A stretch of 5,560 bases of DNA from CAMQVM01 sp044433405. GTDB lineage: Bacteria > Bacteroidota > Bacteroidia > Bacteroidales > Rikenellaceae. Location of the stretch: assembly GCA_044433405.1 (NCBI GenBank), contig JAWXTQ010000136.1:1-5560 (forward strand). The letters are read 5' to 3'. Both the position numbers and the translations under genes were made by a program. The notes under the pieces were generated by a model. That model was not told where the DNA came from, made no database searches, and saw nothing but the letters and a program-made list of their open reading frames with translations. Positions 1-5,560 of this stretch are shown here, in pieces; within the stretch, counting starts at the first letter, position 1; each line of letters starts with the position of its first letter.

Positions 1-125
1 TTTAAACGTAAATATCTTACATATATATCAGAAGGAATATACACTCCTGCTAAATGACCAATATGGACAGGTCCATTAGCGTAAGGCAACGCTGAAGTCA
101 CCAAATGTCGCTTAAATTTACTCAT
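1..125 (-). CDS. metG: Methionyl-tRNA synthetase, N-terminal fragment (cut by left edge)
   Basis: The enzyme charges tRNA-Met (initiator and elongator) with methionine using ATP, in the cytoplasm. Only the first 41 codons are inside the window; the frame is still open at base 1. The visible start reads MSKFKRHLVTSALPYANG and then VHIGHLAG. This contains the class I synthetase HIGH signature (H21-I-G-H24), preceded by the TSALPYANG segment typical of MetRS, and followed by a Y-I-P-S-D-I-Y-V-R-Y-L-R stretch that also fits the Rossmann-fold entry of MetRS. The start is the ATG at 123-125; the stop of the upstream yraN lies 25 bp away across an A/T-rich spacer (126-150) that contains AATATAA twice and no clear Shine-Dalgarno sequence. 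No promoter is evident in the spacer, so co-transcription with yraN and pepE is the simplest reading. The KMSKS loop, anticodon-binding domain and any C-terminal tRNA-binding domain lie outside the window. Confidence 0.95.
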   Translation of the reverse strand, partial: MSKFKRHLVTSALPYANGPVHIGHLAGVYIPSDIYVRYLRL

Positions 126-150
126 TATATTGTTGTTATATTAATCTTTA

Positions 151-534
151 TCACCATTGAGGATAGAAAAACTTTGGCATATACTCTATAGAAGAGTCGC
201 CTTGCTCATCAAAGGTAACTACTATCAAATCAAAAAATATCTCATCTACATCAGTTAACCTAAAGGTAGATAGATATAGTGCAGCTCCTTTAACTAAGGA
301 GCGCAGTTTATTATCATTTAAAGAGGCTGTTACACTCTCTTTGTTGGATTCCATTCGGCTTTTAATCTCAACTATTCGCAGACAGTTATCTTTGATGGCG
401 ATTATATCAATCTCCTTGCTCTGTTTACGCCAGTTGCGCTCAATAATTTGCATCCCTAACTCATTTGTAATGTAGTTAGCAGCTATATCTTCACCAACTC
501 GCCCAACACGGTTATTATGCGAAAGCTTAGCCAT
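151..534 (-). CDS. yraN: YraN/UPF0102 family protein, restriction-endonuclease-like fold
   Basis: This 127-residue protein belongs to the UPF0102 (YraN) family, small cytoplasmic proteins predicted to have the restriction-endonuclease-like nuclease fold; their cellular role is not settled. The family pattern is clear: G-R-V-G-E-D-I-A-A at residues 11-19 (E15), E-I-D-I-I at 41-45 (D43) and V-E-I-K-S-R at 55-60 (E56, K58). Together these give the E...D...ExK arrangement of a metal-dependent nuclease core, with all expected residues kept. Length is normal for the family, and there is no signal peptide or membrane segment. The ATG at 532-534 lies inside the end of pepE: the string ATGGCTAA holds both this start and the pepE stop, an 8-bp overlap that suggests translational coupling. 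The gene ends in TGA 25 bp before metG. Family assignment is secure; nuclease activity is inferred from the motif only. Confidence 0.93.
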   Translation of the reverse strand: MAKLSHNNRVGRVGEDIAANYITNELGMQIIERNWRKQSKEIDIIAIKDNCLRIVEIKSRMESNKESVTASLNDNKLRSLVKGAALYLSTFRLTDVDEIFFDLIVVTFDEQGDSSIEYMPKFFYPQW

Positions 535-1249
535 TTAAAGCAAGCAAGAAATCAAGACTATCGCTCGATGTGTAGTCTGTAGTCTCTGAGCCATATTTAA
601 ACACTCTCAATGACCCATCACCTATTAATTTAATAGTTGCATCTTCAACTAGCAACATACATCCCTCTCTTAAACCTACTACGGTTGTCTGTTTATTAGC
701 GGCTAGATACTCTGCTAATCGCTGATCTCTAGTCTCCCCTGCATGACCTTTTGGGTGGAAGTCTGTGTAGTGAGGATTTATTTGAAATGGAATAATATTC
801 ATCGTATTGAACGACAAAGGCTCTACGATTGGCATGTCGTTAGTGGTTGAAAGCGTTGGGCAAGTAACATTACTACCTGCACTCCAACCAACATAAGCAA
901 GTGAATCCTCTTTTACTCTATAAGCAATGGCATCCATAATGCCGCTCATCTGCATCATTTGAACAAGTTGGAAAGTATTGCCACCTCCTACAACTACTGC
1001 CTCAGCCTCTAACACTGCTTTCACCATGTTTTCAGCATTATGAACAGATTCTACCTCAATTCCAATCTCAGTAAATCGCTCTGCAACTTTGAGCAAATAT
1101 TCATCAAAACTAAACGTTACTGCCGCAAAGGGAACAAATAACACTTTTTTAACACCACGTTTTGATAAAAAATCTTTAATTTGATTTTTAGGATAATCTA
1201 GATACGCCTCACCTGCATTGGTAGAGTTACTTATAAGAAGCAAATTCAT
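527..1249 (-). CDS. pepE: Dipeptidase E (alpha-aspartyl dipeptidase, peptidase family S51)
   Basis: PepE is a cytoplasmic serine peptidase that hydrolyses dipeptides with N-terminal aspartate (Asp-X), releasing free aspartate. The protein has 240 residues, close to the roughly 230 of the E. coli enzyme, and starts in the family style (MNLLLISNSTNAGEAYL). A glycine-rich turn G-G-G-N-T-F at 88-93 precedes the nucleophile elbow G-W-S-A-G-S-N at 121-127, placing the catalytic serine at S123. Family comparison points to D138 (N-D-M-P-I) and H160 (N-P-H-Y) as the other active-site residues, followed by a conserved T-R-D-Q-R-L stretch at 173-178. All key residues are present. The start ATG at 1247-1249 lies 14 bp after the stop of the AspT-type transporter gene, and the 3' end overlaps yraN by 8 bp, so this is an operon-internal gene. 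Cyanophycinase and other S51 members share the fold, but size and motifs favour PepE. Confidence 0.95.
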   Translation of the reverse strand: MNLLLISNSTNAGEAYLDYPKNQIKDFLSKRGVKKVLFVPFAAVTFSFDEYLLKVAERFTEIGIEVESVHNAENMVKAVLEAEAVVVGGGNTFQLVQMMQMSGIMDAIAYRVKEDSLAYVGWSAGSNVTCPTLSTTNDMPIVEPLSFNTMNIIPFQINPHYTDFHPKGHAGETRDQRLAEYLAANKQTTVVGLREGCMLLVEDATIKLIGDGSLRVFKYGSETTDYTSSDSLDFLLALNG

Positions 1250-1263
1250 AACTTACTAAGATA

Positions 1264-2853
1264 TTAAATTAAGGTTAACAACTGAACGCATATTATCAAA
1301 AAGACCATTGCTATTGGATAAACTGTAGCATAAGCAATACTAGGAGCACTGCTAGAGGTCATTGAATCGGCAGCTGCAAGACCTGGAGTACTAGTCATAC
1401 CTCCTGTTATCACACCAACCAAATCAAGGATATTTAATTTTAATACGTATTTCGAAATAAGTGCAGCTACAATCATTGGAATCAGAGTTATTAGAATACC
1501 AGATACAAACATTGATAAACCATTATTCATAAAGCTCTCTACCATAGTTGTTCCTGCCGAAGTACCGACACCTGCCAAGAACAAAAGCAATCCTAGCTGG
1601 CGTAATAGCTGCGTTGAACCTACCGACATTGTCCATATTATACTACCTGTCTTACCTCTAGCACTAAGCATTAGAGAGGTTAGAAGAATACCTCCAGTAA
1701 GTCCTAAAGAGAAGTTAAATCCGCTACCAAAATTGAGCGAAAGTTTACCTATTAGCACACCTAGAACTATACCTAACGCAACTGGTAAGAAATCGGTGTC
1801 AGATAGCTGTTTTTTGTCATTACCTAGATATTTCAACACCTCTTCCATGTCGTTCTTTGGACCTACCATTGTCAGCTTATCACCATATTTTAGGGTTAAG
1901 TCGGGAGTTGGAGCAATATCAATACTACTACGTCTAACTCTGGTAATTGTCGAAGAGAAGTTTTGCTGAAGATTTAGCTCAACAATCGAAACATTCACAA
2001 CTTTTTTGTTTGTAACTAAACCTGTAAATTGCTCCATAAAAGCACCCATTGGAACCTCTTCATCTACTTTCTCACCAAGTAAGATAGCAATTTTATCAAG
2101 TGCAGACTCTGTACCTACTGCTCTAACTAAGTCATCTAAATTTAAGATGGTGTTGGCAGTTGGAAGAAACTGTTTGTCACCATTACTAACTCGCGAAACT
2201 ACTGCACCAGTCATCACTCGCACACGAAGCTCTGCTAGAGTTGAACCCGCAACATTTTGGTTGGTTACTCTGAATGTGCCAGTCTTGACTTTAGGAAACT
2301 TATCGTATGTTGCCTTTTCGTTGTCTTTCTCAACTTTTACCATGTCGATTTTCAGGATACGTGGTAGTAGCTTAACAAATAAAATCACTCCAATCACTCC
2401 AAAAGGATAGGCGATACCATAAGCAACAGCAGTTGCATCACCAGTAAGCTCTTTAGCTGTAGCAAGACCTGGAGTACTTGTTAAAGCTCCCGTCAAAAGA
2501 CCCGCAACCTCAGCTGTAGTAAACCCAAATATTTGTTTCACTCCTATCGCTACCAAGGTAGCTGAAGCAACAATTGCAAGTGCAAGAAGCACTAGTTTTT
2601 TACCTTTTGATTGAAATGAGTCGATAAATCCAGGACCTGCCTGCATTCCTATCGTAAAAATAAATATCACCATACCAAAATCACTCAATGTAGATGGAAT
2701 AACCACTCCATAGTGACCGAAAAGTAGTGCGATAAAAATAACGGCTGAAACATCAAGGGAAACTCCTTTGACATTAACCTTTCCTAACATAAATCCTAAT
2801 GCAATTATAACAAATAACGCAAAATAGGGGGACCCAAAAAGTACTTCTAACAT
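1264..2853 (-). CDS. AspT/YidE-family aspartate:alanine exchanger-type transporter with RCK_C domains
   Basis: This 529-residue inner-membrane protein belongs to the aspartate:alanine exchanger (AAEx) family, whose members include AspT (aspartate/alanine exchange), SucE1 (succinate export) and YidE-type proteins of unknown substrate. It has the family layout. An N-terminal membrane half (about 8-165, some five or six hydrophobic segments) is followed by a soluble stretch (about 166-350) with two RCK_C/TrkA-C-like units, around 190-265 and 280-345. A second membrane half follows (about 353-528). The halves are duplicated: TSTPGLA occurs at 125-131 and again at 487-493, each followed by an A-Y-x-x-x-Y-P helix (A144, A508). 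I chose the ATG at 2851-2853 (MLEVLFGSPYFALF). An in-frame ATG 18 codons upstream would place the start upstream of the -7 box and adds sequence unlike the family. The gene leads an operon with pepE. Substrate is uncertain: aspartate/alanine fits the pepE neighbour, and succinate export is an alternative for a fermentative Bacteroidota member. Confidence 0.92.
   Translation of the reverse strand: MLEVLFGSPYFALFVIIALGFMLGKVNVKGVSLDVSAVIFIALLFGHYGVVIPSTLSDFGMVIFIFTIGMQAGPGFIDSFQSKGKKLVLLALAIVASATLVAIGVKQIFGFTTAEVAGLLTGALTSTPGLATAKELTGDATAVAYGIAYPFGVIGVILFVKLLPRILKIDMVKVEKDNEKATYDKFPKVKTGTFRVTNQNVAGSTLAELRVRVMTGAVVSRVSNGDKQFLPTANTILNLDDLVRAVGTESALDKIAILLGEKVDEEVPMGAFMEQFTGLVTNKKVVNVSIVELNLQQNFSSTITRVRRSSIDIAPTPDLTLKYGDKLTMVGPKNDMEEVLKYLGNDKKQLSDTDFLPVALGIVLGVLIGKLSLNFGSGFNFSLGLTGGILLTSLMLSARGKTGSIIWTMSVGSTQLLRQLGLLLFLAGVGTSAGTTMVESFMNNGLSMFVSGILITLIPMIVAALISKYVLKLNILDLVGVITGGMTSTPGLAAADSMTSSSAPSIAYATVYPIAMVFLIICVQLLTLI
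1376..1392 (-). repeat. 17-bp direct repeat, copy in the C-terminal membrane half of the transporter
   Basis: The plus-strand string gcaagacctggagtact occurs here and identically at 2462-2478. Both copies encode most of the TSTPGLA motif, in the second and first membrane halves respectively. It is a coding repeat that reflects the internal duplication of the AspT/YidE fold, not a mobile or regulatory repeat. Confidence 0.8.
2462..2478 (-). repeat. 17-bp direct repeat, copy in the N-terminal membrane half of the transporter
   Basis: This is the partner of the identical 17 bases at 1376-1392, about 1.09 kb away and in the same orientation and reading frame. It encodes the STPGLA part of the first TSTPGLA motif (residues 125-131). 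The identity extends through synonymous positions, which is more than protein conservation alone demands. Confidence 0.8.
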
Positions 2854-2876
2854 AATAAATTTTATAAACAATGCCA

Positions 2877-2908
2877 CAAAAGTACACAAAAAATTGTTGT
2901 TGTACAAT
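2877..2908 (-). promoter_or_regulatory. Bacteroidota-type sigma-A promoter for the transporter-pepE-yraN-metG unit
   Basis: Read on the minus strand, ATTG (2905-2908) is followed by 20 bases and then TACTTTTG (2877-2884). The second element is a perfect match to the Bacteroidota -7 consensus TAnnTTTG. The first matches the TTG core of the -33 element, and the spacing is within the normal range for this phylum. Transcription should begin some bases downstream, at about 2870-2874, leaving a 5' leader of only about 17-20 bases before the ATG at 2853. The site lies in the one sizeable intergenic gap of the window, just where a new transcription unit is expected. The palindrome TTGTACAA (2900-2907) overlaps the -33 box. 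Consensus and geometry are seen directly; activity is inferred. Confidence 0.72.
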
Positions 2909-2937
2909 AAAAAAATTGGGGCAAATTGAATTTCTTT

Positions 2938-2961
2938 GAGCTAAACTCTATTTTTTAGCTC
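2938..2961 (-). terminator. Stem-loop over the tsaD stop codon, possible terminator or mRNA 3'-end structure
   Basis: On the minus strand GAGCTAAA and TTTAGCTC form a perfect 8-bp inverted repeat around an 8-base loop (AAATAGAG) that contains the TAG stop of tsaD. The stem has three G-C and five A-T pairs, so it is moderately stable. It is not followed at once by a T run; a run of seven T lies about 22 bases further on (2909-2915). It is therefore not a canonical intrinsic terminator. Its place at the end of the lepA-tsaD unit and just before a new promoter makes termination or mRNA 3'-end protection plausible. The repeat is seen directly; function is inferred. Confidence 0.4.
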
Positions 2962-3976
2962 TGCGTGTCATAGGTGTCACGCTGTAATCAACAAACTTAC
3001 CTTGTTGATATTTAAAATAACCACTTACGGCAATCATCGCAGCATTATCGGTAGTGAATTTACGCTGAGGCAAAAAGACTTTCCATCCTTTTTTTGCTCC
3101 ATATGCTGACAATGCATCTCTAAGCCCACTATTGGCCGAAACGCCTCCGCCTATAGCCACTGTAGTTATACCTGTCTGCTTAACTGCTTTTTTTAGCTTA
3201 GTCATCAATATTTTGATAATTGTATGCTGCAATGAGGCACATAAATCGGCTTTATTTTCCTCAATAAAATTTGGATTCTCAGCAACTTTATCTCTCAAAA
3301 AGTAGAGAAATGATGTTTTTAACCCACTGAAACTATAGTTTAAATCGTCGACATTAGGTCGTGCAAATTTAAAAGCACCTGCATCTCCATCACTAGCTAG
3401 CTTGTCAATAACTGGACCGCCAGGATAAGGTAAACTCATAATCTTTGCACACTTATCAAACGCCTCTCCTGCTGCATCGTCAATAGTCTCGCCTATGATT
3501 TCGATGGTTGATTTATCTTTCACTAGAACAATCTGAGTATGACCACCCGAAACAAGTAGTGTCAAAAATGGAAACTCTGGATGCTCATGCTCTTGACCTG
3601 GTTCATCAATGAAATGGACTAAAATATGACCTAGAAGGTGATCGCACTCAATCATTGGAATATCTCGAGTCAAAGAGAGCCCTTTAGCAAATGATATACC
3701 CACAAGCAACGAACCCATAAGCCCAGGGCCTCGCGTAAATGCTATCGCATCAATTTCATCAACAGTTATACCTGCATCTTTAATCGCTTTATCAACAACT
3801 GGAACTATATTTTGCTCATGCGCACGCGAAGCAAGTTCTGGCACTACACCACCCCATTTTTCATGCACACTCTGCGATGCAATCACATTTGATAGAAGTG
3901 TTGTACCTCTTACAACCGCAGCTGATGTATCGTCACACGACGACTCTATGCCTAAAACTATTATATTCTCACTCAT
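2948..3976 (-). CDS. tsaD: tRNA N6-threonylcarbamoyladenosine (t6A37) transferase subunit TsaD
   Basis: TsaD (YgjD/Gcp, Kae1 family) transfers the threonylcarbamoyl group from threonylcarbamoyl-AMP to A37 of tRNAs that read ANN codons, working with TsaB and TsaE after TsaC makes the intermediate. At 342 residues it is full length. The ASKHA-fold signature starts at once: G9-I-E-S-S-C-D-D-T-S18. The metal-binding H-x-x-x-H is H113-L-L-G-H117. Further family blocks are L-V-S-G-G-H-T-Q (141-148), G-E-T-I-D-D-A-A-G-E-A-F-D-K (162-175), S-F-S-G-L-K-T (215-221), A-I-G-G-G-V-S-A-N (274-282) and T-D-N-A-A-M-I-A (309-316), which supplies metal ligand D310. All expected ligands are present. The start ATG (3974-3976) lies 4 bp after the lepA stop, so the two are almost certainly co-transcribed. 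Older annotation as O-sialoglycoprotein endopeptidase is a legacy name. TsaB, TsaC and TsaE are not in this window. Confidence 0.98.
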   Translation of the reverse strand: MSENIIVLGIESSCDDTSAAVVRGTTLLSNVIASQSVHEKWGGVVPELASRAHEQNIVPVVDKAIKDAGITVDEIDAIAFTRGPGLMGSLLVGISFAKGLSLTRDIPMIECDHLLGHILVHFIDEPGQEHEHPEFPFLTLLVSGGHTQIVLVKDKSTIEIIGETIDDAAGEAFDKCAKIMSLPYPGGPVIDKLASDGDAGAFKFARPNVDDLNYSFSGLKTSFLYFLRDKVAENPNFIEENKADLCASLQHTIIKILMTKLKKAVKQTGITTVAIGGGVSANSGLRDALSAYGAKKGWKVFLPQRKFTTDNAAMIAVSGYFKYQQGKFVDYSVTPMTRRAKK

Positions 3977-3980
3977 AAAA

Positions 3981-5560
3981 TTAATCCATCTTTAAAACTG
4001 CTAAAAATGCCTCTTGTGGAACTTCTACATTACCAACTTGACGCATTCTCTTTTTACCTTTTTTCTGTTTCTCTAACAATTTTCTCTTACGCGATATATC
4101 ACCACCATAACACTTCGCAGTAACATCTTTACGCAATGCCTTAACGGTTTCGCGCGCAATAATTTTAGCTCCAATAGCAGCTTGAATTGCAATGTCGAAT
4201 TGCTGGCGTGGGATTAACTCTTTAAGTTTTTCACACATTTTTCGACCAAAGTCGTAAGCTCTATCACGATGAATTAGCGACGATAATGCATCAACACCCT
4301 CTCCATTTAATAAGATATCTAGTTTTGCCAATACAGAATCACGATAACCTATTTGGTGGTAGTCAAACGATGCGTAGCCGCGCGAAATACTCTTAAGTTT
4401 GTCATAAAAATCAAACACAATCTCGGCAAGTGGCATCTCAAACACAACCTCTACCCTATCGGTAGTTATGAAAGATTGATTTAGAAGAGTACCTCTCTTG
4501 TCGATACATAGTTTCATTACTGCACCTAAATAGTCGCTCTTTGTGATTACTTGTGCTGAAATATATGGTTCCTGAAGATAGTCGATAAGAGTTGGTTCTG
4601 GAAGCCCAGAAGGATTATGAACATCTAACTCTTCGCCCTTTGTGGTAAATACTTTATATGACACATTGGGAACGGTAGTGATAACATCCATATTAAACTC
4701 GCGATATAGTCGCTCTTGGATAATCTCCATATGAAGTAGACCCAAAAATCCACATCTAAAACCGAAACCTAGAGCCAAAGATGATTCAGGTTCAAATGTT
4801 AAAGAGGCATCATTGAGTTGAAGTTTCTCAAGTGAAGTGCGCAAATCCTCATAATCGTCAGAATCCACTGGATACAAACCTGCAAACACCATTGGTTTTA
4901 CATCCTCAAATCCAGCAATTGCCTTGTCACAAGGAGCTGAAACATGGGTGATTGTATCTCCTACCTTAACATCAAAAGATGATTTTATTCCTGAGATAAT
5001 ATAACCTACATCACCCGATTTAATCTCACTCTTAGGCATCATTTTGAGACGTAAGATTCCGATTTCATCGGCATCATATTCGCTGCCAGCATTGAAAAAC
5101 TTAACCTTATCGCCCTTTTTCATAGTTCCGTTAATCACCCTAAAATAGGCGATGATTCCACGAAATGGATTAAATATAGAGTCAAAGATAAGAGCTTGTA
5201 AAGGGGCATTATCATCACCTTTAGGAGCAGGTATGCGGTCAATAATCTCATCCAAAATTTGAGGAACACCCTCACCAGTTTTGCCCGAAGCGGCCAGAAT
5301 CTCCTCGTGTTTACACCCAAGTAGATCAACAATTTGATCTTTAACCTCATCTACCATGGCTGCTGCCATGTCAATTTTATTTAGAATAGGAATAATCTCC
5401 AAATCGTGTTCTAAAGCTAGGTAGAGATTTGAGATTGTTTGCGCCTGAATACCTTGCGTTGCATCAACAATAAGGAGAGCACCCTCACAAGAGGCGATAG
5501 CGCGCGACACCTCATACGAGAAATCGACGTGTCCTGGGGTGTCAATTAAATTAAGAATAT
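3981..5560 (-). CDS. lepA: Elongation factor 4 (LepA) GTPase, lacking its N-terminus at the right edge
   Basis: LepA/EF4 is a ribosome-associated translational GTPase related to EF-G, implicated in back-translocation or ribosome biogenesis. The window holds 525 C-terminal codons; by comparison with E. coli LepA (599 residues) roughly 70 residues are missing, including the P-loop and switch I. In fragment numbering the G3 motif D-T-P-G-H is 6-10, followed by V-D-F-S-Y-E-V-S-R. G4 N-K-I-D is 60-63 and G5 S-G-K is 91-93 (S-A-K in E. coli). The domain III block G-F-G-F-R-C-G-F-L-G-L-L-H-M-E begins at 264. The LepA-specific C-terminal domain has P-R-Q-Q-F-D-I-A-I-Q-A-A-I-G (450-463) and C-Y-G-G-D-I-S-R-K (483-491), then a lysine/arginine-rich stretch. 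This C-terminal domain separates LepA from EF-G and BipA. A GTG at 5508-5510 is the conserved Val after D-F-S-Y-E, not a start. The gene ends TAA 4 bp before tsaD. Confidence 0.98.
   Translation of the reverse strand, partial: ILNLIDTPGHVDFSYEVSRAIASCEGALLIVDATQGIQAQTISNLYLALEHDLEIIPILNKIDMAAAMVDEVKDQIVDLLGCKHEEILAASGKTGEGVPQILDEIIDRIPAPKGDDNAPLQALIFDSIFNPFRGIIAYFRVINGTMKKGDKVKFFNAGSEYDADEIGILRLKMMPKSEIKSGDVGYIISGIKSSFDVKVGDTITHVSAPCDKAIAGFEDVKPMVFAGLYPVDSDDYEDLRTSLEKLQLNDASLTFEPESSLALGFGFRCGFLGLLHMEIIQERLYREFNMDVITTVPNVSYKVFTTKGEELDVHNPSGLPEPTLIDYLQEPYISAQVITKSDYLGAVMKLCIDKRGTLLNQSFITTDRVEVVFEMPLAEIVFDFYDKLKSISRGYASFDYHQIGYRDSVLAKLDILLNGEGVDALSSLIHRDRAYDFGRKMCEKLKELIPRQQFDIAIQAAIGAKIIARETVKALRKDVTAKCYGGDISRKRKLLEKQKKGKKRMRQVGNVEVPQEAFLAVLKMD

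Noticed and set aside
210..217. TACCTTTG on the minus strand as a promoter -7 box for metG
   Set aside because: It matches TAnnTTTG but has no TTG element at the required 19-21 base spacing, and it lies within the yraN coding region.
1733..1969. Plus-strand open frame of 78 codons
   Set aside because: It lies wholly inside the transporter gene on the opposite strand, has no recognisable domain and no promoter, and its composition is what antisense of a membrane protein gene gives.
2006..2410. Plus-strand open frame of 134 codons
   Set aside because: It is antisense to the soluble and first membrane part of the transporter gene, is serine/threonine-rich low-complexity in style and shows no family motif. 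The real gene is on the minus strand.
2854..2907. An 18-residue N-terminal extension of the transporter from an upstream in-frame ATG
   Set aside because: The upstream ATG overlaps the -33 box and lies upstream of the expected transcription start. The extra residues do not look like the family N-terminus.
2909..2927. AATT-TGCCCC-AATT followed by a T run as an intrinsic terminator after tsaD
   Set aside because: The stem has only four A-T pairs and would not be stable, and the T run is part of the promoter upstream region. The hairpin at 2938-2961 is the better candidate.
2992..2999. TAAGTTTG on the minus strand as a second promoter for the transporter
   Set aside because: No -33 element at suitable spacing and it is inside tsaD; a far better promoter exists at 2877-2908.
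5135..5350. Minus-strand open frame of 71 codons in another frame of lepA
   Set aside because: It overlaps the strongly conserved LepA G domain and domain II in a shifted frame and has no recognisable features.
1..5560. CRISPR array, tRNA or rRNA gene, insertion sequence, attachment site, defence or toxin-antitoxin system
   Set aside because: Nearly all the window is occupied by six conserved genes. The gaps are 4, 94, 14 and 25 bp, too small for such elements, and none of the coding sequence resembles transposase, integrase or defence proteins.

Overview
This A+T-rich window fits a member of the Bacteroidota, probably of the Bacteroidales. Two things point there. The MetRS N-terminus reads like that phylum's enzyme (TSALPYANGPVHIGHLAG). 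The one clear intergenic promoter has the Bacteroidota form, with a TACTTTTG -7 box and an ATTG -33 box, instead of the proteobacterial -35/-10 pair. Shine-Dalgarno sequences are weak or absent before the starts. Genus or species cannot be judged from the sequence alone.

All six genes lie on the minus strand, so transcription runs from right to left. First comes lepA (EF4 GTPase), cut by the right edge. After 4 bp follows tsaD (the catalytic-type subunit for tRNA t6A37 synthesis). A 94-bp gap, the only real intergenic region, holds a stem-loop over the tsaD stop codon and then a new promoter. That promoter should drive an AspT/YidE-type carboxylate exchanger, pepE (aspartyl dipeptidase, 14 bp later), a YraN/UPF0102 nuclease-fold protein (overlapping pepE by 8 bp) and metG (methionyl-tRNA synthetase, 25 bp later, cut by the left edge).

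The first unit (lepA-tsaD) and the distal gene metG serve translation. In the second unit, the transporter and the peptidase form a plausible small aspartate module: PepE releases aspartate from Asp-X dipeptides, and AspT-family carriers exchange aspartate or related dicarboxylates. This link is inferred from gene order and family knowledge. It is not shown by the sequence.

The window is mostly conserved housekeeping DNA. I see no mobile element, CRISPR array, RNA gene, phage gene or broken gene, and nothing that looks like an undescribed system. The points most worth a second look are the transporter/peptidase pairing, the promoter that fixes the transporter start codon, and the hairpin at the tsaD stop.
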